A stretch of 64,000 bases of DNA from Aptenodytes patagonicus (GCF_965638725.1 NC_134976.1:2666001-2730000), one strand, 5' to 3'; positions 24,436 to 36,520 are shown, counted from the first letter of the stretch. Translations and numbers: made by a program. Notes: generated by a model from the sequence alone, not told the origin.

Positions 24436-27400
24436 TCAGACCTTCTTCCGCTGTGGCCGCACCCTGGGGAAGAGCTGGGGGAGGGGGAGGGTGTCAGGGG
24501 GAGGGTGTCAGGGGGAGGGTGCCCCCCCCAGCCCCCCAGGACCACAAGCCACGGAGGGGCCAGGGAGGCCATGAGATCCGCTCTCAGGGCCATGGAAGGG
24601 CTGTGGGGACCATGGGTGCTGTGGGTGCCCCCCTGGGGCTGTGGGGTGGTCACTGGTGCTGTGGGACCCCTCTGGAGCCGTGGGTCCCCCCATGTGGCCA
24701 TGGGCACTGTGGGTGCTCCCCCAGGGCTGTGGGGTGGCCGTGGGTGCTGTGGGACCCCCCCTGGGCCCATGGGTGCTGTGGGACCCCCTGAGGGATGTGG
24801 GTGCTGTGGGTCCCACTCGGGGCCATGGGTGCTGTGGGTACCCCCCTGGGGCTGTGGGGTGGCCGTGGGCGCTGTGGCACCCCTCCACTTACCCCAAAGT
24901 AGTTCCGGGGGACGTAGCCCTCGTGGCCATAGAGGGACCCCCACCACCAGTCGAGCTCCTCCTGGGGCTGGCGGCGCAGGACGGTGACGGGCTCGCCCTC
25001 ACGGAAGGACAGCTCGTCCCCGAACTCAGCGCTGTAGTCCCACAGCGCGTACACCACCCCGCTGTTCAGCACCCCCATGCTCTGCTCCACCTCTGCAGGG
25101 ACGGGGTTGTCAGCACCCTGCGCCCCCCCAAACACCCCCCGTGGCACTGCACCCCCTAGCACCCTGTTGCCCTGAACCCGCCAGCACCCTGTAACACCCC
25201 CAGCACCCCCATGACAGTGCACCCCGGGCACCCCCCCCTGCCCTGAACCCCCTCAGCACCCCGTAACCCCCCCAGCACCCCCATGGCATTGCACCCCTGG
25301 CACCCCCCCTGCCCTGAACCCATACCCATTCTGGTATCCCCTCCCAGTATCTGTACCCTGTCCAGTACCCCTTCCCAGTATCCATATCGCCCCCGTACCT
25401 CCTCTCAGCACACCCTCCCAGTACCTGTGTACCCCCGATACCCCCTCCCAGTATCCATGCCACCCCAGTACACCCTCCCAGTACCTGTATACTTGCAATA
25501 CCCCTTCCCAGTACCCGTATAACCCCCAGTACCCCCTCCCAGTACGCCTATAACCCCAATACCCCCTCCCAGTACCCATACCCCCCACCCCCCAGTATCC
25601 CCTCCCAGTACCCATATCCCTCCTTCCAGTACCCATACCACCCCAGGACCCCCTCCCAGTACTTGTATACCCTCAGGACCCCCTCCCAGTACCCCACCAC
25701 CCCAGTACCCCCTCCCAGTACCTGTACACCCCCAATATCCCCTCCCAGTACCCACTCTCAGTACCCATATCCCCCTGATACTCCCTCCCAGTATTCATAC
25801 CTGCCCAGTACCCCCTCCCAGTACCCATATCCCTCCTCTCAGTACCCATACTCCCCCAGTACCCCCCCAGTACCCGTACCCATATACTCCCAGTGCCCCC
25901 CGTGCCCCGGTACCAGTGAGGTAGTTGTAGCAGTCGGTGTAGCCCTCCCGGTACGGGTCACACTTCTCCACGGCCAGGCTGCCGTCGCTGGTGGTGGTGG
26001 CAAAGATGGCGGCGCCGTGGCGCACCAGGGCCACGCACACCCCGGTGTCGTTGCACGAGGCCGCGCAGTGCAACGGTGTCCTGGTACCATCGGGATGGGG
26101 GGAATTTGGGGGGGGGGGGGGGCAGAGGATGGGCTTCCCTGGGACCCCCTCCAGTGTCCTGGAGATGAGGGAGCCCCCGTGCCCATCCCTGTCCCTTAGT
26201 TACTGGGGGGGTCAGGGTCCACCGTCCCTCCCCATCCCCAATCACGGAGGGCTGTCAGGGGATTATTGGGGTCCCTGATCACTGGAAGCTGACAAGAATT
26301 ATTGGGGTCCCCATCCCAAATCACCCCAGGCTCTGGGGGGTTATTGGGGTCCCCATCCCTGTTCCCCACAGCTGTGGGGGTCCTTGGGGTGTCTGTCCCC
26401 ATCCCCTCTGGCTGTGGAGGTCTGGGGGGTCCCAGGTGTCCCCACCCCTCCATGTCTGTGGGGTCCCCACGTCCCACCCCCTGTCCCATCAGCTGTGGCT
26501 GGGGGTCCCCCACGCCCCCACCCCGTGTCAGTGGGTCCCCGTCCCTGTCGCACCAGCTGTGGCTGTGGGGTCCCCCATGCCCCCCCCCCCCCGCCCTGTG
26601 TCGGTGGGTCCCTGTCCCTATCCCACCAGCCATGGCTGTGGGGTCCCCCATCCCCCCCCCGCCCCGTGTCGGTGGGTCCCCGTCCCACCAGCCGTGGCTG
26701 TGGGGTCCCCCGTCCCCCCCCCCCCCGCCCCGTGTCGGTGGGTCCCCGTCCCCGTCCCACCAGCCGTGGCTGTCGGGGGAGTTGACATTGGCCCCGCTGG
26801 CGATGAGGAAGTCGACGATGCTGTAGTTGGCGCCGCAGATGGCGTTGTGCAGCGCCGTGATGCCCTCGTCGTTGGGCTGGCTGGGGTCGTTCAGCTGGGG
26901 ACACGCGCACCTCTCGCCACACCGCCACCCTCTGCCACCCCCACTGCCACTCCCCGGCACCCCACTGCCACCCCCAGCTCCTGTCACTGCTAAGCGCCAG
27001 GCACATTGCTCTCCCTGTCACCCTGTCCCCCGTCACCATGTCTCCACTGTCCCCCAGCCCTTGCCACGCCAGCCCTTGTCCCTGCCACCCTGTCCCCACT
27101 GTCCCCCAGCCCTTGTCCCTGCCACCCTGTCCCCACTGTCCCCCAGCCCTTGCCGCCCCAGCCCTTGTCCCTGCCACCCTGTCCCCACTGTCCCCCAGCC
27201 CTTGCCGCCCCAGCCCTTGTCCCTGCCACCCTGTCCCCACTGTCCCCCAGCCCTTGCGCCCCAGCCCTTGTCCCTGCCACCCTGTCCCCACTGTCCCCCA
27301 GCCCTTGCGCCCCAGCCCTTGTCCCTGCCACCCCCATCCCCTTTCCCCTGCCCCACCTCAGCCACTGCCTGCTGCACCACGTCCAGCTCCCCGGTCAGGG

Positions 27401-30400
27401 CCGCATCCAGCAGCAGCACCAGCGGGTTGAGGCGCACGCGGGCCCCGGGGCGCCTGCGGGGCGAGGAGGGGTCGCGCAGGGCCGAGCGCCGCTCCTGCGG
27501 CAGCCAGGGGGTCAGGGGGGCCAGGGACACCTCCCGGGGCACCCGGTGCTGTGTGGCACACGGGGAACTCTGGGGACACCTCCTGGCGCACCTGGTACTG
27601 CACAGCACATGGGGGACCTTGGGGACACCTCCCGGGGCACCCCGTGCTCTGTGGTACCTTGGGGACCATGGAGACAACTCCCAGGGCATCTGGCGCCATA
27701 CAGCAACCATGGGACCGTGGGGCTCCTTACGGGGCACCCAGTACTATAAGGCACCCAGGGACACTGGGGACACCTCCTGGGGCACCCAGCACTATACAGC
27801 ACACAGGTGACCTTGGGTACACCTCCCAGGGCACCCACACTCTGCGGCACCTGGGGCACCTTGGGAACACCTCCTGGGGTACCCGGCACCCTACAGCACC
27901 CGAGGGACCTTGAGGACACCTTCTGAGGCACCCAGTGCCATGTGGCACCAGGATGACCTTGGGGACACCTCTCGGGGCTCCCAGTACTATACAGCACCCA
28001 GGCGATCTTGGGGACACCTCCTGGGGCACCCCTTACTCAGGGGAGCTTGGGGAACACCTCCTGGGGCACCCAGCACTCTATGGCACCCAGGGGACCTTGG
28101 AGGACACCTCCCGGGGCACCCAGCACTCTATGGCACCCAGGGGACCTTAGAGGACACCTCCCGGGGCACCCAGCGCTGTATGGCACCCAGGGGACCTTGG
28201 AGGACACCTCCCGGGGCACCCAGCGCTGTATGGCACCCGGGGGACCTTGGGGGACACCTCCCGGGGCACCCAGCGCTGTATGGCACCCGGGGGACCTTGG
28301 GGGACACCTCCCGGGGCACCCAGCGCTGTATGGCACCCGGGGGACCTTGGAGGACACCTCCCGGGGCACCCAGCGCTGTATGGCACCCAGGGGACCTTGG
28401 GGGACACCTCCCGGGGCACCCAGCGCTGTATGGCACCCGGGGGACCTTGGGGGACACCTCCCGGGGCACCCAGCGCTGTATGGCACCCGGGGGACCTTGG
28501 GGGACACCTCCCGGGGCACCCAGCGCTGTATGGCACCCAGGGGACCTTGGAGGACACCTCCCGGGGCACCCAGCGCTGTATGGCACCCAGGGGACCTTGG
28601 GGGACACCTCCCGGGGCACCCAGCGCTGTATGGCACCCAGGGGACCTTGGAGGACACCTCCCGGGGCACCCAGCGCTGTATGGCACCCGGGGGACCTTGG
28701 GGGACACCTCCCGGGGCACCCAGCGCTGTATGGCACCCAGGGGACCTCGGAGGACAACTCCCGGGGCACCCAGCGCTGTATGGCACCCAGGGGACCTCGG
28801 GGGACAACTCCCGGGGCACCCAGCGCTGTATGGCACCCAGGGGACCTTGGGGGACACCTCCCGGGGCACCCAGCGCTGTATGGCACCCGGGGGACCTTGG
28901 GGGACACCTCCCGGGGCACCCAGCGCTGTATGGTACCCGGGGGACCTTGGGGGACACCTCCCGGGGCACCCAGCGCTGTATGGCACCCGGGGGACCTTGG
29001 GGGACACCTCCCGGGGCACCCAGCGCTGTATGGCACCCGGGGGACCTTGGGGGACACCTCCCGGGGCACCCAGCGCTGTATGGCACCCGGGGGACCTTGG
29101 GGGACACCTCCCGGGCACCCAGCGCTGTATGGCACCCAGGGGACCTTGGGGGACACCTCCCGGGGCACCCAGCGCTGTATGGCACCCGGGGGACCTTGGG
29201 ACAGCTCCTGGAACACTGGTTGGCACCACAGTGCACCCAGGGGGACCGCAGGGGCACCCGCAGGGCACGTCTGATGGCACCAGGCACTGCTTGCCATCTC
29301 TGGGGACGCCGGGGGAAAGCCTTGGGGACACCGAGCACCCCAGGGGACAGCAACCACTGCCTGGCAGCCCAGGGGGCTCCAAGGGACACCAGGTGCTGTG
29401 TGGCATCCTGGGGGGCTCCAAGGGATGCCGGGCACCACGTGGCACCCCAGGGACCCCAAGGACCGCAGACACTTACCGGGGTGGGTGCGGGGCTGCTGGG
29501 GGAGTGCGGCGGGGGGCTGTGGCAGGGCGGCCGGGCCTCGGGGGCCACCGGAGTTGCGGGTGGCAGGTCGGGCAAGGTGCCGGTGTCACCAGGGGCCGGG
29601 GGCTCATCGCGGCGGGGCGGGCGGTGCAGGAGGCGGGTGATGAGCTGCTGGTACTGGCGGGTGCGGGTGGGTGGCAGTGCCGGCCCCGGGCTCTGCTCCA
29701 TGGAGCCGCGGCGCTTGAGGGGCCGCGGCATCTCGGCCAGCACCCGTGCCACCTCCTCGAACTCGGGGACCCGCTGGGCCTCGGGGGGCAGCAGGGGCTG
29801 CAGCCGTGTGGGGCTGAGCGGCCGCTCCAGCCCCTCCGCCTCCCCGCCCTGCAGCAGCCGCTCCAGCTCCGGCTCCCCCTCCGGCGGGATGGTCTCGAGG
29901 GGCGCAGGGCGCCCCGATCCTGCGAGGGGGCTGGGGTCAGGGCACTCCAGCACCATGACCCCCTGCCCCGGGTGGGTCAGCCCACCGGAGCCCCACGGCC
30001 CCCCCCAAAACCACCCACGTCTCAGCATGCTGCAGCTGCACTGCCCCCCCCAAGAATCCATACCTCTCATGCTGCAGCCCCCTAGTCCCCCCCAAACCCA
30101 TGTCCTGCTGCCTGCTCGAGCCCCACAGACCCCCCCCCAATAACCCCTACGTCTCCCCACCCTGAAGCCCCCCGGCCCCCACCCCACAGGCACCTCACCT
30201 TCACCCCCAGGCAGCACCGGGGGGGCCTGCGGCAGCGCCGGGAGCTGGGGCTGCTTTTGGGGTGCGCGGGGGCCGGCGGGGGGAACCAGGGGAAGCCCCC
30301 GGGGACCGCCAACCCCCTGCTCCCAAAAAGCGTTTTGCAGCTTGAAGATCATGGAGAGGGGCAGGGGCTTGTGGCGGGGCGGTCGCCCACCCTGGGGGGG

Positions 30401-33400
30401 CACGGGGATGCGGGAGACGGGCTGCTGGGAGAAGTGCCAGCCACGGGGCAGGGTGCCGGGTCCCGAGCGCCGAAAGGGTCCCTCCGCCCGCCGCTCGCCC
30501 GCCAGCGGGGACACCTTGTAGTTACGGGGCAGCGTGGCGCTGTGGCCCCCGTAGGCGCCGTCCTGGGGGGTGGGAAACAAGGCGTCGGGGAGGGAGCCAG
30601 CCCATCTACCCCGGCGTCAGGGCTGGGGATGGTGGCCGGACCCCCCCCCCCCCAGTGCTCACCTTGCCCTGCCCGCCGGCCCCGTCTAGGCTCGACTCCC
30701 TCCAGGGTGCCAGCGCCAGCCCCAGGGACGGCCGCAGCACCGGCTGCCCCTCGCCGGTGCCTGGGAGACGGGGCGGGGACAGACCTCAGTGCCGCGCTGG
30801 GGTCAGGGGGGACACGGCCCCCACCCCAGAGGCACCCCGACACACGCCCATGCGGCGCTCTCAGCCCAAGCACCCCACACCCAGCCGGGCAACCTTGGAC
30901 CCCCCTCCCCCAGTAGCCCTAGACTGCCCCCCCCCCCCCAAAAGCCCTAAATCCCCCCAGCAGCCCTAGACCCCCCCCTCAGCACCCAAACCAACAGCCC
31001 CAGACTCCCACGTGGTGCCCCCCAACCTCCCAGCAGCCCTGGACTGCCCCCCCAGCAGCCCCGCCCGCTGTACCCCAACCAGCAGCCCCAGACCCTCCTG
31101 GTCTGCGCCCCCCTCCCAAGCCCAACCTGCCCTTGGGCACCCTGGCAGCCCCCCCAGTTCCCTCGGGACCCCCCATCCCCACGGGAAGCTATATCCCCCC
31201 CCCCCCCCCCCCAAAACTTTCCTAATAACCCCAAGCCACTTCAGATGCCCTGGCTTCCCCCAGCCCCCCCAGTGCCCCCCAGCCCCCTGTGTGCCCCCCC
31301 AACCCCCCCCCGGCTCACGGTCATAGCCCCCGGAGCCGGGGGATTTCTTCTCGTAGGCCACGTCCAGGTCGGACTCGTTCCAGCTCTTCTGCGGCCGCCG
31401 CTTGATCACAAGGTCATCTGGGGGGGGACAGGGGCTGAGGGGACCCCCCCGGCAGGGCCCGGACACACCCCCCCCCCCAGGCCCTCAAGTTGGGGTACAG
31501 GGGATGGATGGGGGCACCCCAGGGTGGGGCGGGAGCACCCAGTGACAGGGATGCCCTGGGATGGCTTGGGGACACCCTGGGATGGGGACAGGAGCACCCT
31601 GGGATGGCTTGGGGACACCCTGGGATGGGGACAGCCCAGGGTAGGTTGGGGACACCCCGGGATGGGACAGAAGCACCCTGGGACAGCCTGGGGACACCCT
31701 GGGATGGGGGATACCCCATGATGGGGTCACCCTGGGATGGGGACAGGAGCACCCTGGGATGGCTTGGGGACACCCTGGGATGGGGACAGCCCAGGGTAGG
31801 TTGGGGACACCCCGGGATGGGACAGAAGCACCCTGGGACAGCCTGGGGACACCCTGGGATGGGGGATACCCCATGATGGGGTCACCCTGGGATGGGGACA
31901 GGAGCACCCTGGGACAGCCTGGGGACACCCTGGGATGGGGGATACCCCATGATGGGGTCACCCTGGGATGGGGACAGGAGCACCCTGGGATGGCTTGGGG
32001 ACACCCTGGGATGGGGACAGGAGCACCCTGGGATGGTTTGGGGACACCCTGGGATGGGGACAGCCCAGGGTAGGTTGGGGACACCCCGGGATGGGACAGA
32101 AGCACCCTGGGACAGCCTGGGGACACCCCGGGATGGGGGATACCCCATGATGGGGTCACCCTGGGATGGGGACAGGAGCACCCTGGGATGGCTTGGGGAC
32201 ACCCCGGGATGGGGGATACCCCATGATGGGGTCACCCTGGGATGGGGACAGGAGCACCCTGGGATGGCTTGGGGACGCCCTGGGATGGGGACAGGAGCAC
32301 CCTGGGATGGTTTGGGGACACCCTGGGATGGGGACAGCCCAGGGTAGGTTGGGGACACCCCGGGATGGGACAGAAGCACCCTGGGACAGCCTGGGGACAC
32401 CCCGGGATGGGGGATACCCCATGATGGGGTCACCCTGGGATGGGGACAGGAGCACCCTGGGATGGCTTGGGGACACCCCGGGATGGGGGATACCCCGTGA
32501 TGGGGTCACCCTGGGATGGGGACAGGAGCACCCTGGGATGGCTTGGGGACACCCCGGGATGGGGACAGGAGCACCCCAGGATGGGAACACCCCAGGATGG
32601 ACTGGGCACACCCGGGGCAGGGATACCCCGGGGGGCTCGGGGACACCCCGAGACAGAGCGGTATCTCACGGGGGGGCTTCCTGAGGAGGCACAGGAGCAC
32701 CCCAGGACGGGGACACGCTGGGACGGGGACACCAGCCCCACCCCTCCAGCCCAGGGACTGTCCCCACCGTGTCCTCCCGCCACGGTGGCCTTACCCTGCG
32801 CCCGGAAACTGACGGCGGGGCTGCTGATGGAGGGGTACAGCCCGTGCACCTCGTAGGGCGGGGCGCGGGGGGCCGGGGCGAGGGTGCCCGCTCGGGGAAG
32901 AACACGGGCCCCTCGCCCGGCCGGGGGGACCCCCCGAGCCCCAGGAACTCGTAGGGGCGATGGGGACGTGGGGAGGGGGCTCGGCCCCCCGGGCTGGGCA
33001 GCGCCAGCCCCTCGTAGGGCACCGCCAGCACCTTGGGTCGGGGCGAGGGGGCCCGATCCTCCCCCGGGAGGTAATGGGGGGTCCGGGGGGAGCCGGGGCG
33101 CCCCAGCGGGTCCCCTGACAGTTCCGGGCTCTCTGGTGCCAGGCTCCTCCGGCCGAGGGGCGAGCGGGTCCGGCTGGGGCTGTACGGCTCCTGAGGAGGG
33201 GGGGGTGCACCAGGAGAAGCGGGTTGGGTATGGGGGGGCGGGGGGGGGGGGCAATGGGGTGCCCCCCAGGTGCCCCCCCCAGCCCTAGGTCCTACCTTGG
33301 GGGGTCCGGGGCCGTCGGTCCAGAGGGACTCGAGCTGCCGGGAGAGCTCGTCCACCTTGGCCACCGCCGTGTCCAGCTCCACCTGCTTCAGGTCCATGTG

Positions 33401-33566
33401 CTGCATGGCCAGGGCTGGGGGGGGGGGGACACACACATGGGGGGGGGGGTGGGGAGGGGTGTCAGGCTGCGCCCCAAAGGGGTCCCCCCCCGCCCCGCTG
33501 CCCCTCACTCACACTGGAAGGTGAGATCCAGCAGGTCCTGGCGCTGCGCAGCCGCTCACTCGCCAT
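24436..33566 (-). CDS. PPP1R13L: iASPP, inhibitor of p53 (RelA-associated inhibitor)
   Basis: Coding exons in order: 33566-33513, 33414-33296, 33190-32795, 31417-31319, 30760-30663, 30562-30199, 29919-29477, 27494-27357, 26894-26761, 26080-25914, 25092-24893, 24474-24436; about 750 residues (human 828). iASPP binds p53 family members, RelA and PP1 and restrains p53-driven apoptosis in the nucleus. The N-terminal block ([19 protein letters not shown]), Pro/Ser-rich middle, [26 protein letters not shown] and [16 protein letters not shown] blocks match human. Two or more ankyrin repeats follow ([32 protein letters not shown]), then an SH3 domain ([17 protein letters not shown] ... GYVPRNYFG) and the end [12 protein letters not shown]. 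Two exons (33566-33513 and 33190-32795) are each 1 nt short of the length required by phase and homology, so the frame breaks twice as assembled. Gene identity is near certain; whether the breaks are real is not. Confidence 0.93.
24590..24885. repeat. Minisatellite in the last PPP1R13L intron
   Basis: Repeats of GTGGGTGCTGTGGGACCCC-type sequence fill most of the intron between 24475 and 24892. Unit length is irregular (about 30-50 bp). Confidence 0.65.
25310..25905. repeat. Minisatellite (CCCTCCCAGTACCC-type) in a PPP1R13L intron
   Basis: About 20 or more copies of a roughly 25-30 bp unit built on CCCTCCCAGTACC fill the intron between the SH3 exon (to 25092) and the ankyrin exon (from 25914). 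Confidence 0.8.
26300..26760. repeat. Minisatellite in the intron between two ankyrin exons
   Basis: Repeats of about 55-65 bp containing CACCAGCCGTGGCTGTGGGG and GTCGGTGGGTCCC. The repeat runs into the 26761 exon boundary: the last exonic bases (CAGCCGTGGCTGT) are the sequence that was copied across the intron. Confidence 0.75.
27040..27340. repeat. Minisatellite, about 53-bp unit, PPP1R13L intron
   Basis: Six or so copies of a unit containing CCTGCCACCCTGTCCCCACT and GTCCCCCAGCCCTTG. It occupies most of the intron between 26895 and 27356. Confidence 0.8.
27530..28080. repeat. Degenerate edge of the 50-bp minisatellite
   Basis: Diverged units of about 58-60 bp sharing CACCTCCTGGGGCACCC and CTTGGGGACACC with the array to the right. 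The older, more diverged edge beside a homogeneous core is the pattern expected of recent expansion at one side. Confidence 0.7.
28081..29210. repeat. Homogeneous 50-bp minisatellite, about 23 copies
   Basis: A regular 50-bp unit (core GGCACCCAGCGCTGTATGG, then GGGGACCTTGGGGGACACC) repeats from about 28081 to 29210 with only one or two changes per copy. It sits in the PPP1R13L intron between 27494 and 29477. Because stop codons are absent from the unit, long open frames run through it on both strands; these are not genes. Confidence 0.92.
31500..32640. repeat. Minisatellite with 21-22 bp units and higher-order blocks
   Basis: Units based on CACCCTGGGATGG (variants with GGGACAGGAG, CTTGGGGA, GGGATACCCCATGATGG) fill the PPP1R13L intron between 31417 and 32795. 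Blocks of about 160-270 bp recur nearly unchanged, showing amplification at two scales. Confidence 0.88.
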
Positions 33567-34204
33567 CCTGCCACCTGGGGGGGGGGGGGGGGATAACGGG
33601 TGACCTAGGGTGGGGGGCACCCCCCCCATGGGGGGGCACCCTTCCATCCCCACCCTGCGCCCCCACCCTGCGCCCCAGCCCCCTGGGAATGCGGGGAGCG
33701 GGAACGTGTTGTGACCCGCTCGCCTCTCGGGGATCATCATCATTATAATTACCGGTAATTAATCCATTGCAAGGAGCGGGCGCCGCCCGCCCCCCCCCCC
33801 CGGGCAGGGCCCTGGTTGGGGGGGGGGGGGGGGGGGGAGGGGAGGATGCACCCCCCTGCTAGAGGCGGGGGGGATGCACCCCCCCCCTTTCCACTGGGGT
33901 CACCCGGCGTGGGGTGCAGGATGGAGGAGGCTCTGCCCCCCGCGGAGAAGGGACCCACCCCCCCCACCCCACCCCCCCTCTCCATGGGTGCCCCAGTGCC
34001 AGCACAGGTGGGGGGGATTTGGGGTGTCGGAGGGGCACCCTGTGTCCCCCACACCTGGGGACAGCAGAGAGGTGTTTGGGGGACGCCCCCCCCCCAGCGC
34101 CGCGGCCCCACCCAGGCAGCCCCACCCGGCCCTCGCCCCCGGGGAGACAGGGACAAGCCCCAGCTCGCCCCGGGTCGGGCGGCGAGACGGGAGGGGAGCT
34201 GGGA

Positions 34205-34920
34205 AAACCCAGGCGTCTGGGCACCCAAGGGTGCACCCCCCCCCCAGCACCCCGAACCGGACCCAGGCGCCCAGGCACCCAAGGGTGCACCCCCCCCCCC
34301 AGCACCCCGAAACCGGACCCAGGCGCCCAGGCACCCGAGGGTGCACCCCCCCCCAGCACCCCGAACCGGACCCAGGCGCCCAGGCACCCAAGGGTGCACC
34401 CCCCCCCCAGCACCCCGAACCGGACCCAGGCGCCCAGGCACCCAAGGGTCCTCCCCCCCCCCCCAGCACCCCGAACCGGACCCAGGCGCCCGAGGGTGCT
34501 CCCCGTCCTGAGCACCCCGAGCCAGACCCCGGTGTCCGGGCACCCAAGGGTGCTTCCCCAACCCCCCCCCCCCCCCCAGCACCCCGAATCCAACCCAGGC
34601 ATCTGGGCACCCAGGGGTGGACCCCCCCCTCCCCAAACCAGACCCAGCCATCCCAAGCACCCGAGGGTGCTCCCCCCCACCCAGCACCCCGAATCAGACC
34701 CCAGTGTCTAGGCACCCAAGGGTGCTCCTCAACCCACCCAGCACCCCGAATCGGACCCGGGCACCCAAGGGTGCTCTACACCCCCCACCCCCCCGCCCAG
34801 CACCCCAAACCGGACCTTGGCATCGGGGCACCCAAGGGTGCTGTCCCAGCACCCCGAACCGGGCCCAGGTACCCAAGGGTGCTCCCCAAACCCCCCAGCA
34901 CCCCAAACCAGACGCAGGGG
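34205..34920. repeat. Minisatellite, about 54-bp unit, in the first PPP1R13L intron
   Basis: About 12 copies containing GCACCCAAGGGTGC, a C-homopolymer of variable length and AGCACCCCGAACCGGACCC. Homopolymer length accounts for most of the unit-length variation (53-56 bp). Confidence 0.88.
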
Positions 34921-34964
34921 TCCGGCCCCCGGGCCCCACGCGCCCCACGCGGGGGTCGGTACCT

Positions 34965-35110
34965 GGCGGGGTGCGGCGGGGTGCCGGTGGGGGCGCGGGT
35001 CGGGGTGCCGGTGGGGGCGCGGGTCGGGGTGCCGGTGGGGTGCCGGTGGGGGCGCGGGTCGGGGTGCCGGTGGGGTGCCGGTGGGGTGCCGGTGCCGGTG
35101 GCGCGCCCGC
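34965..35110. repeat. Short GC-rich tandem repeat near the PPP1R13L promoter
   Basis: Tandem copies of GGGGTGCCGGTGGGGGCGCGG-like sequence (units about 15-27 bp), highly CpG-rich, just downstream (in gene orientation) of the candidate 5' exon. Confidence 0.75.
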
Positions 35111-35229
35111 GTCCCCGCGGCCTCTACGCCCAATTCCAGAGCGCTGGGTCACGCGGGGGAGGGTGCTGAGCGGGGGGGGGGGGGGGGGGCCGCGCCCTGC
35201 GCCCCAGGGTGCCGGGGGCGGGGGGGGGG

Positions 35230-35440
35230 GGGGGGGGGCAGATCCCACGGGGGGGGCGGGTCCTGCGGGGAGGGTTCCCACGAGAGGGGGGCAGATCCCA
35301 CGACTGGGAGCGGGTCCCACGGGGCGGCGGAAGATCCCACGAGGGGGGATCCCACGAGCGGGGGCAGATCCCACGGGGGAGCGGGGTCCCACGAGAGGGG
35401 GTCCGGTCCACGGAGGGGGGGGGGGGGGGGGGGTCACGGG
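35230..35440. repeat. Imperfect repeat of GATCCCACG-type units
   Basis: About ten units with AGATCCCACGAG or GGTCCCACGGGG separated by G-runs. G-rich on the plus strand. Confidence 0.65.
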
Positions 35441-35489
35441 GGTGGGTTGGGGGGTCGCAGAGCCCCGGGGCTCCCCCCGCCTCCGGTAC

Positions 35490-35580
35490 CTGCAGCGCCG
35501 GCACCTCCCAGCCCCGCCCCCGCCCCGGCCCGGCCGGGCGGGCCCCGGGTGCACGCCGGGAGCTGTAGTCCGGGCCTGAC
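35490..35580 (-). promoter_or_regulatory. PPP1R13L: PPP1R13L promoter and probable 5' non-coding exon
   Basis: On the minus strand a GC-rich CpG-dense stretch contains ACTACAGCTCCCGGCGTGC (35551-35569), close to the ZNF143/THAP11 (SBS) consensus, and a strong donor, CTGCAG|GTACCG, at 35490. This fits a 5' UTR exon joined across a roughly 1.9-kb intron to the coding start at 33566. The transcription start is not determined. Confidence 0.55.
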
Positions 35581-35770
35581 CGCCCCCCCCCCCCCCCCCC
35601 CGGCGCCCCCGACTCCCGGTGGACCGTGACCCTGGCCCCGGACCCCCCCAGTGACCCCGGCGGGGTCCCGGGGGGGGGGTCTCTGCACCTTTAAACGCCC
35701 GCCGCCAGCCGACGGCATTCCGGCCACGCCCGTTTAAGGGCGGGACGAGGGCGTGACCCCGCTTTAGGTC

Positions 35771-35970
35771 NNNNNNNNNNNNNNNNNNNNNNNNNNNNNN
35801 NNNNNNNNNNNNNNNNNNNNNNNNNNNNNNNNNNNNNNNNNNNNNNNNNNNNNNNNNNNNNNNNNNNNNNNNNNNNNNNNNNNNNNNNNNNNNNNNNNNN
35901 NNNNNNNNNNNNNNNNNNNNNNNNNNNNNNNNNNNNNNNNNNNNNNNNNNNNNNNNNNNNNNNNNNNNNN
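35771..35970. other. Assembly gap of 200 N
   Basis: A run of exactly 200 N, probably a scaffold placeholder instead of a measured length. It lies where exon 1 of PPP5C is expected, between a CpG-rich region and a tandem array. Confidence 0.95.
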
Positions 35971-36520
35971 TAGGGAGCCATGGGGGGCAGCGAGGGGCGG
36001 GAGCTGCCAGATAGGGAGCCACAGGGGGCAGTGAGGGGCGGGAGCTGCCAGATAGGGAAGCCCATGGGGGGCAGTGAGGGGTAGGGGGCTGCCAGATAGG
36101 GAGCTAAGGGGGGCAGCGAGGGGTAGGGAGCTGCCAGATAGGGAGCCATGGGGGGCAATGAGGGGCGGGGGCTGCCAGATAGGGAGCCATGGGGGGCAGC
36201 GAGGGGCGGGAGCTGCCAGATAGGGAGCCATGGGGGGCAGCGAGGGGCGGGGGCTGCCAGATAGGGAGCCATGGGGGGCAGTGAGGGGCGGGGGCTGCCA
36301 GATAGGGAGCCATGGGGGGCAGTGAGGGCGGGGGCTGCCAGATAGGGAGCCATGGGGGCAGTGAGGGGCGGGGGCTGCCAGATAGGGAGCCACAGGGGGC
36401 AGTGAGGGGCGGGGGCTGCCAGATAGGGAGCCACGGGGGGCAGTGAGGGGCGGGGGCTGCCAGATAGGGAGCCATGGGGGGCAGCGAGGGGCAGGGGGCT
36501 GCCAGGTAGGGTTCTGCGGG
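35971..36520. repeat. Minisatellite, 41-bp unit, about 13 copies
   Basis: A homogeneous array with core GCCAGATAGGGAGCCATGG and GGGGCAGTGAGGGGCGGGGG. It starts at the gap edge, so its true length is unknown and it is the likely reason for the gap. Confidence 0.9.

Noticed and set aside
24243-24987. Gly/Trp- and Pro-rich frames of over 200 codons near the iASPP 3' end
   Set aside because: They run through a minisatellite intron. The coding content here is limited to 24436-24474 and 24893-25092 on the minus strand.
28008-30580. Very long open frames on both strands (711 and 847 codons) across 28.0-30.6 kb
   Set aside because: They are by-products of the stop-free 50-bp minisatellite. Only the minus-strand parts at 29477-29919 and 30199-30562 are real, as PPP1R13L exons.
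31490-32684. CRISPR-like regular repeats
   Set aside because: Units are contiguous without unique spacers, inside a vertebrate intron. They are minisatellites.
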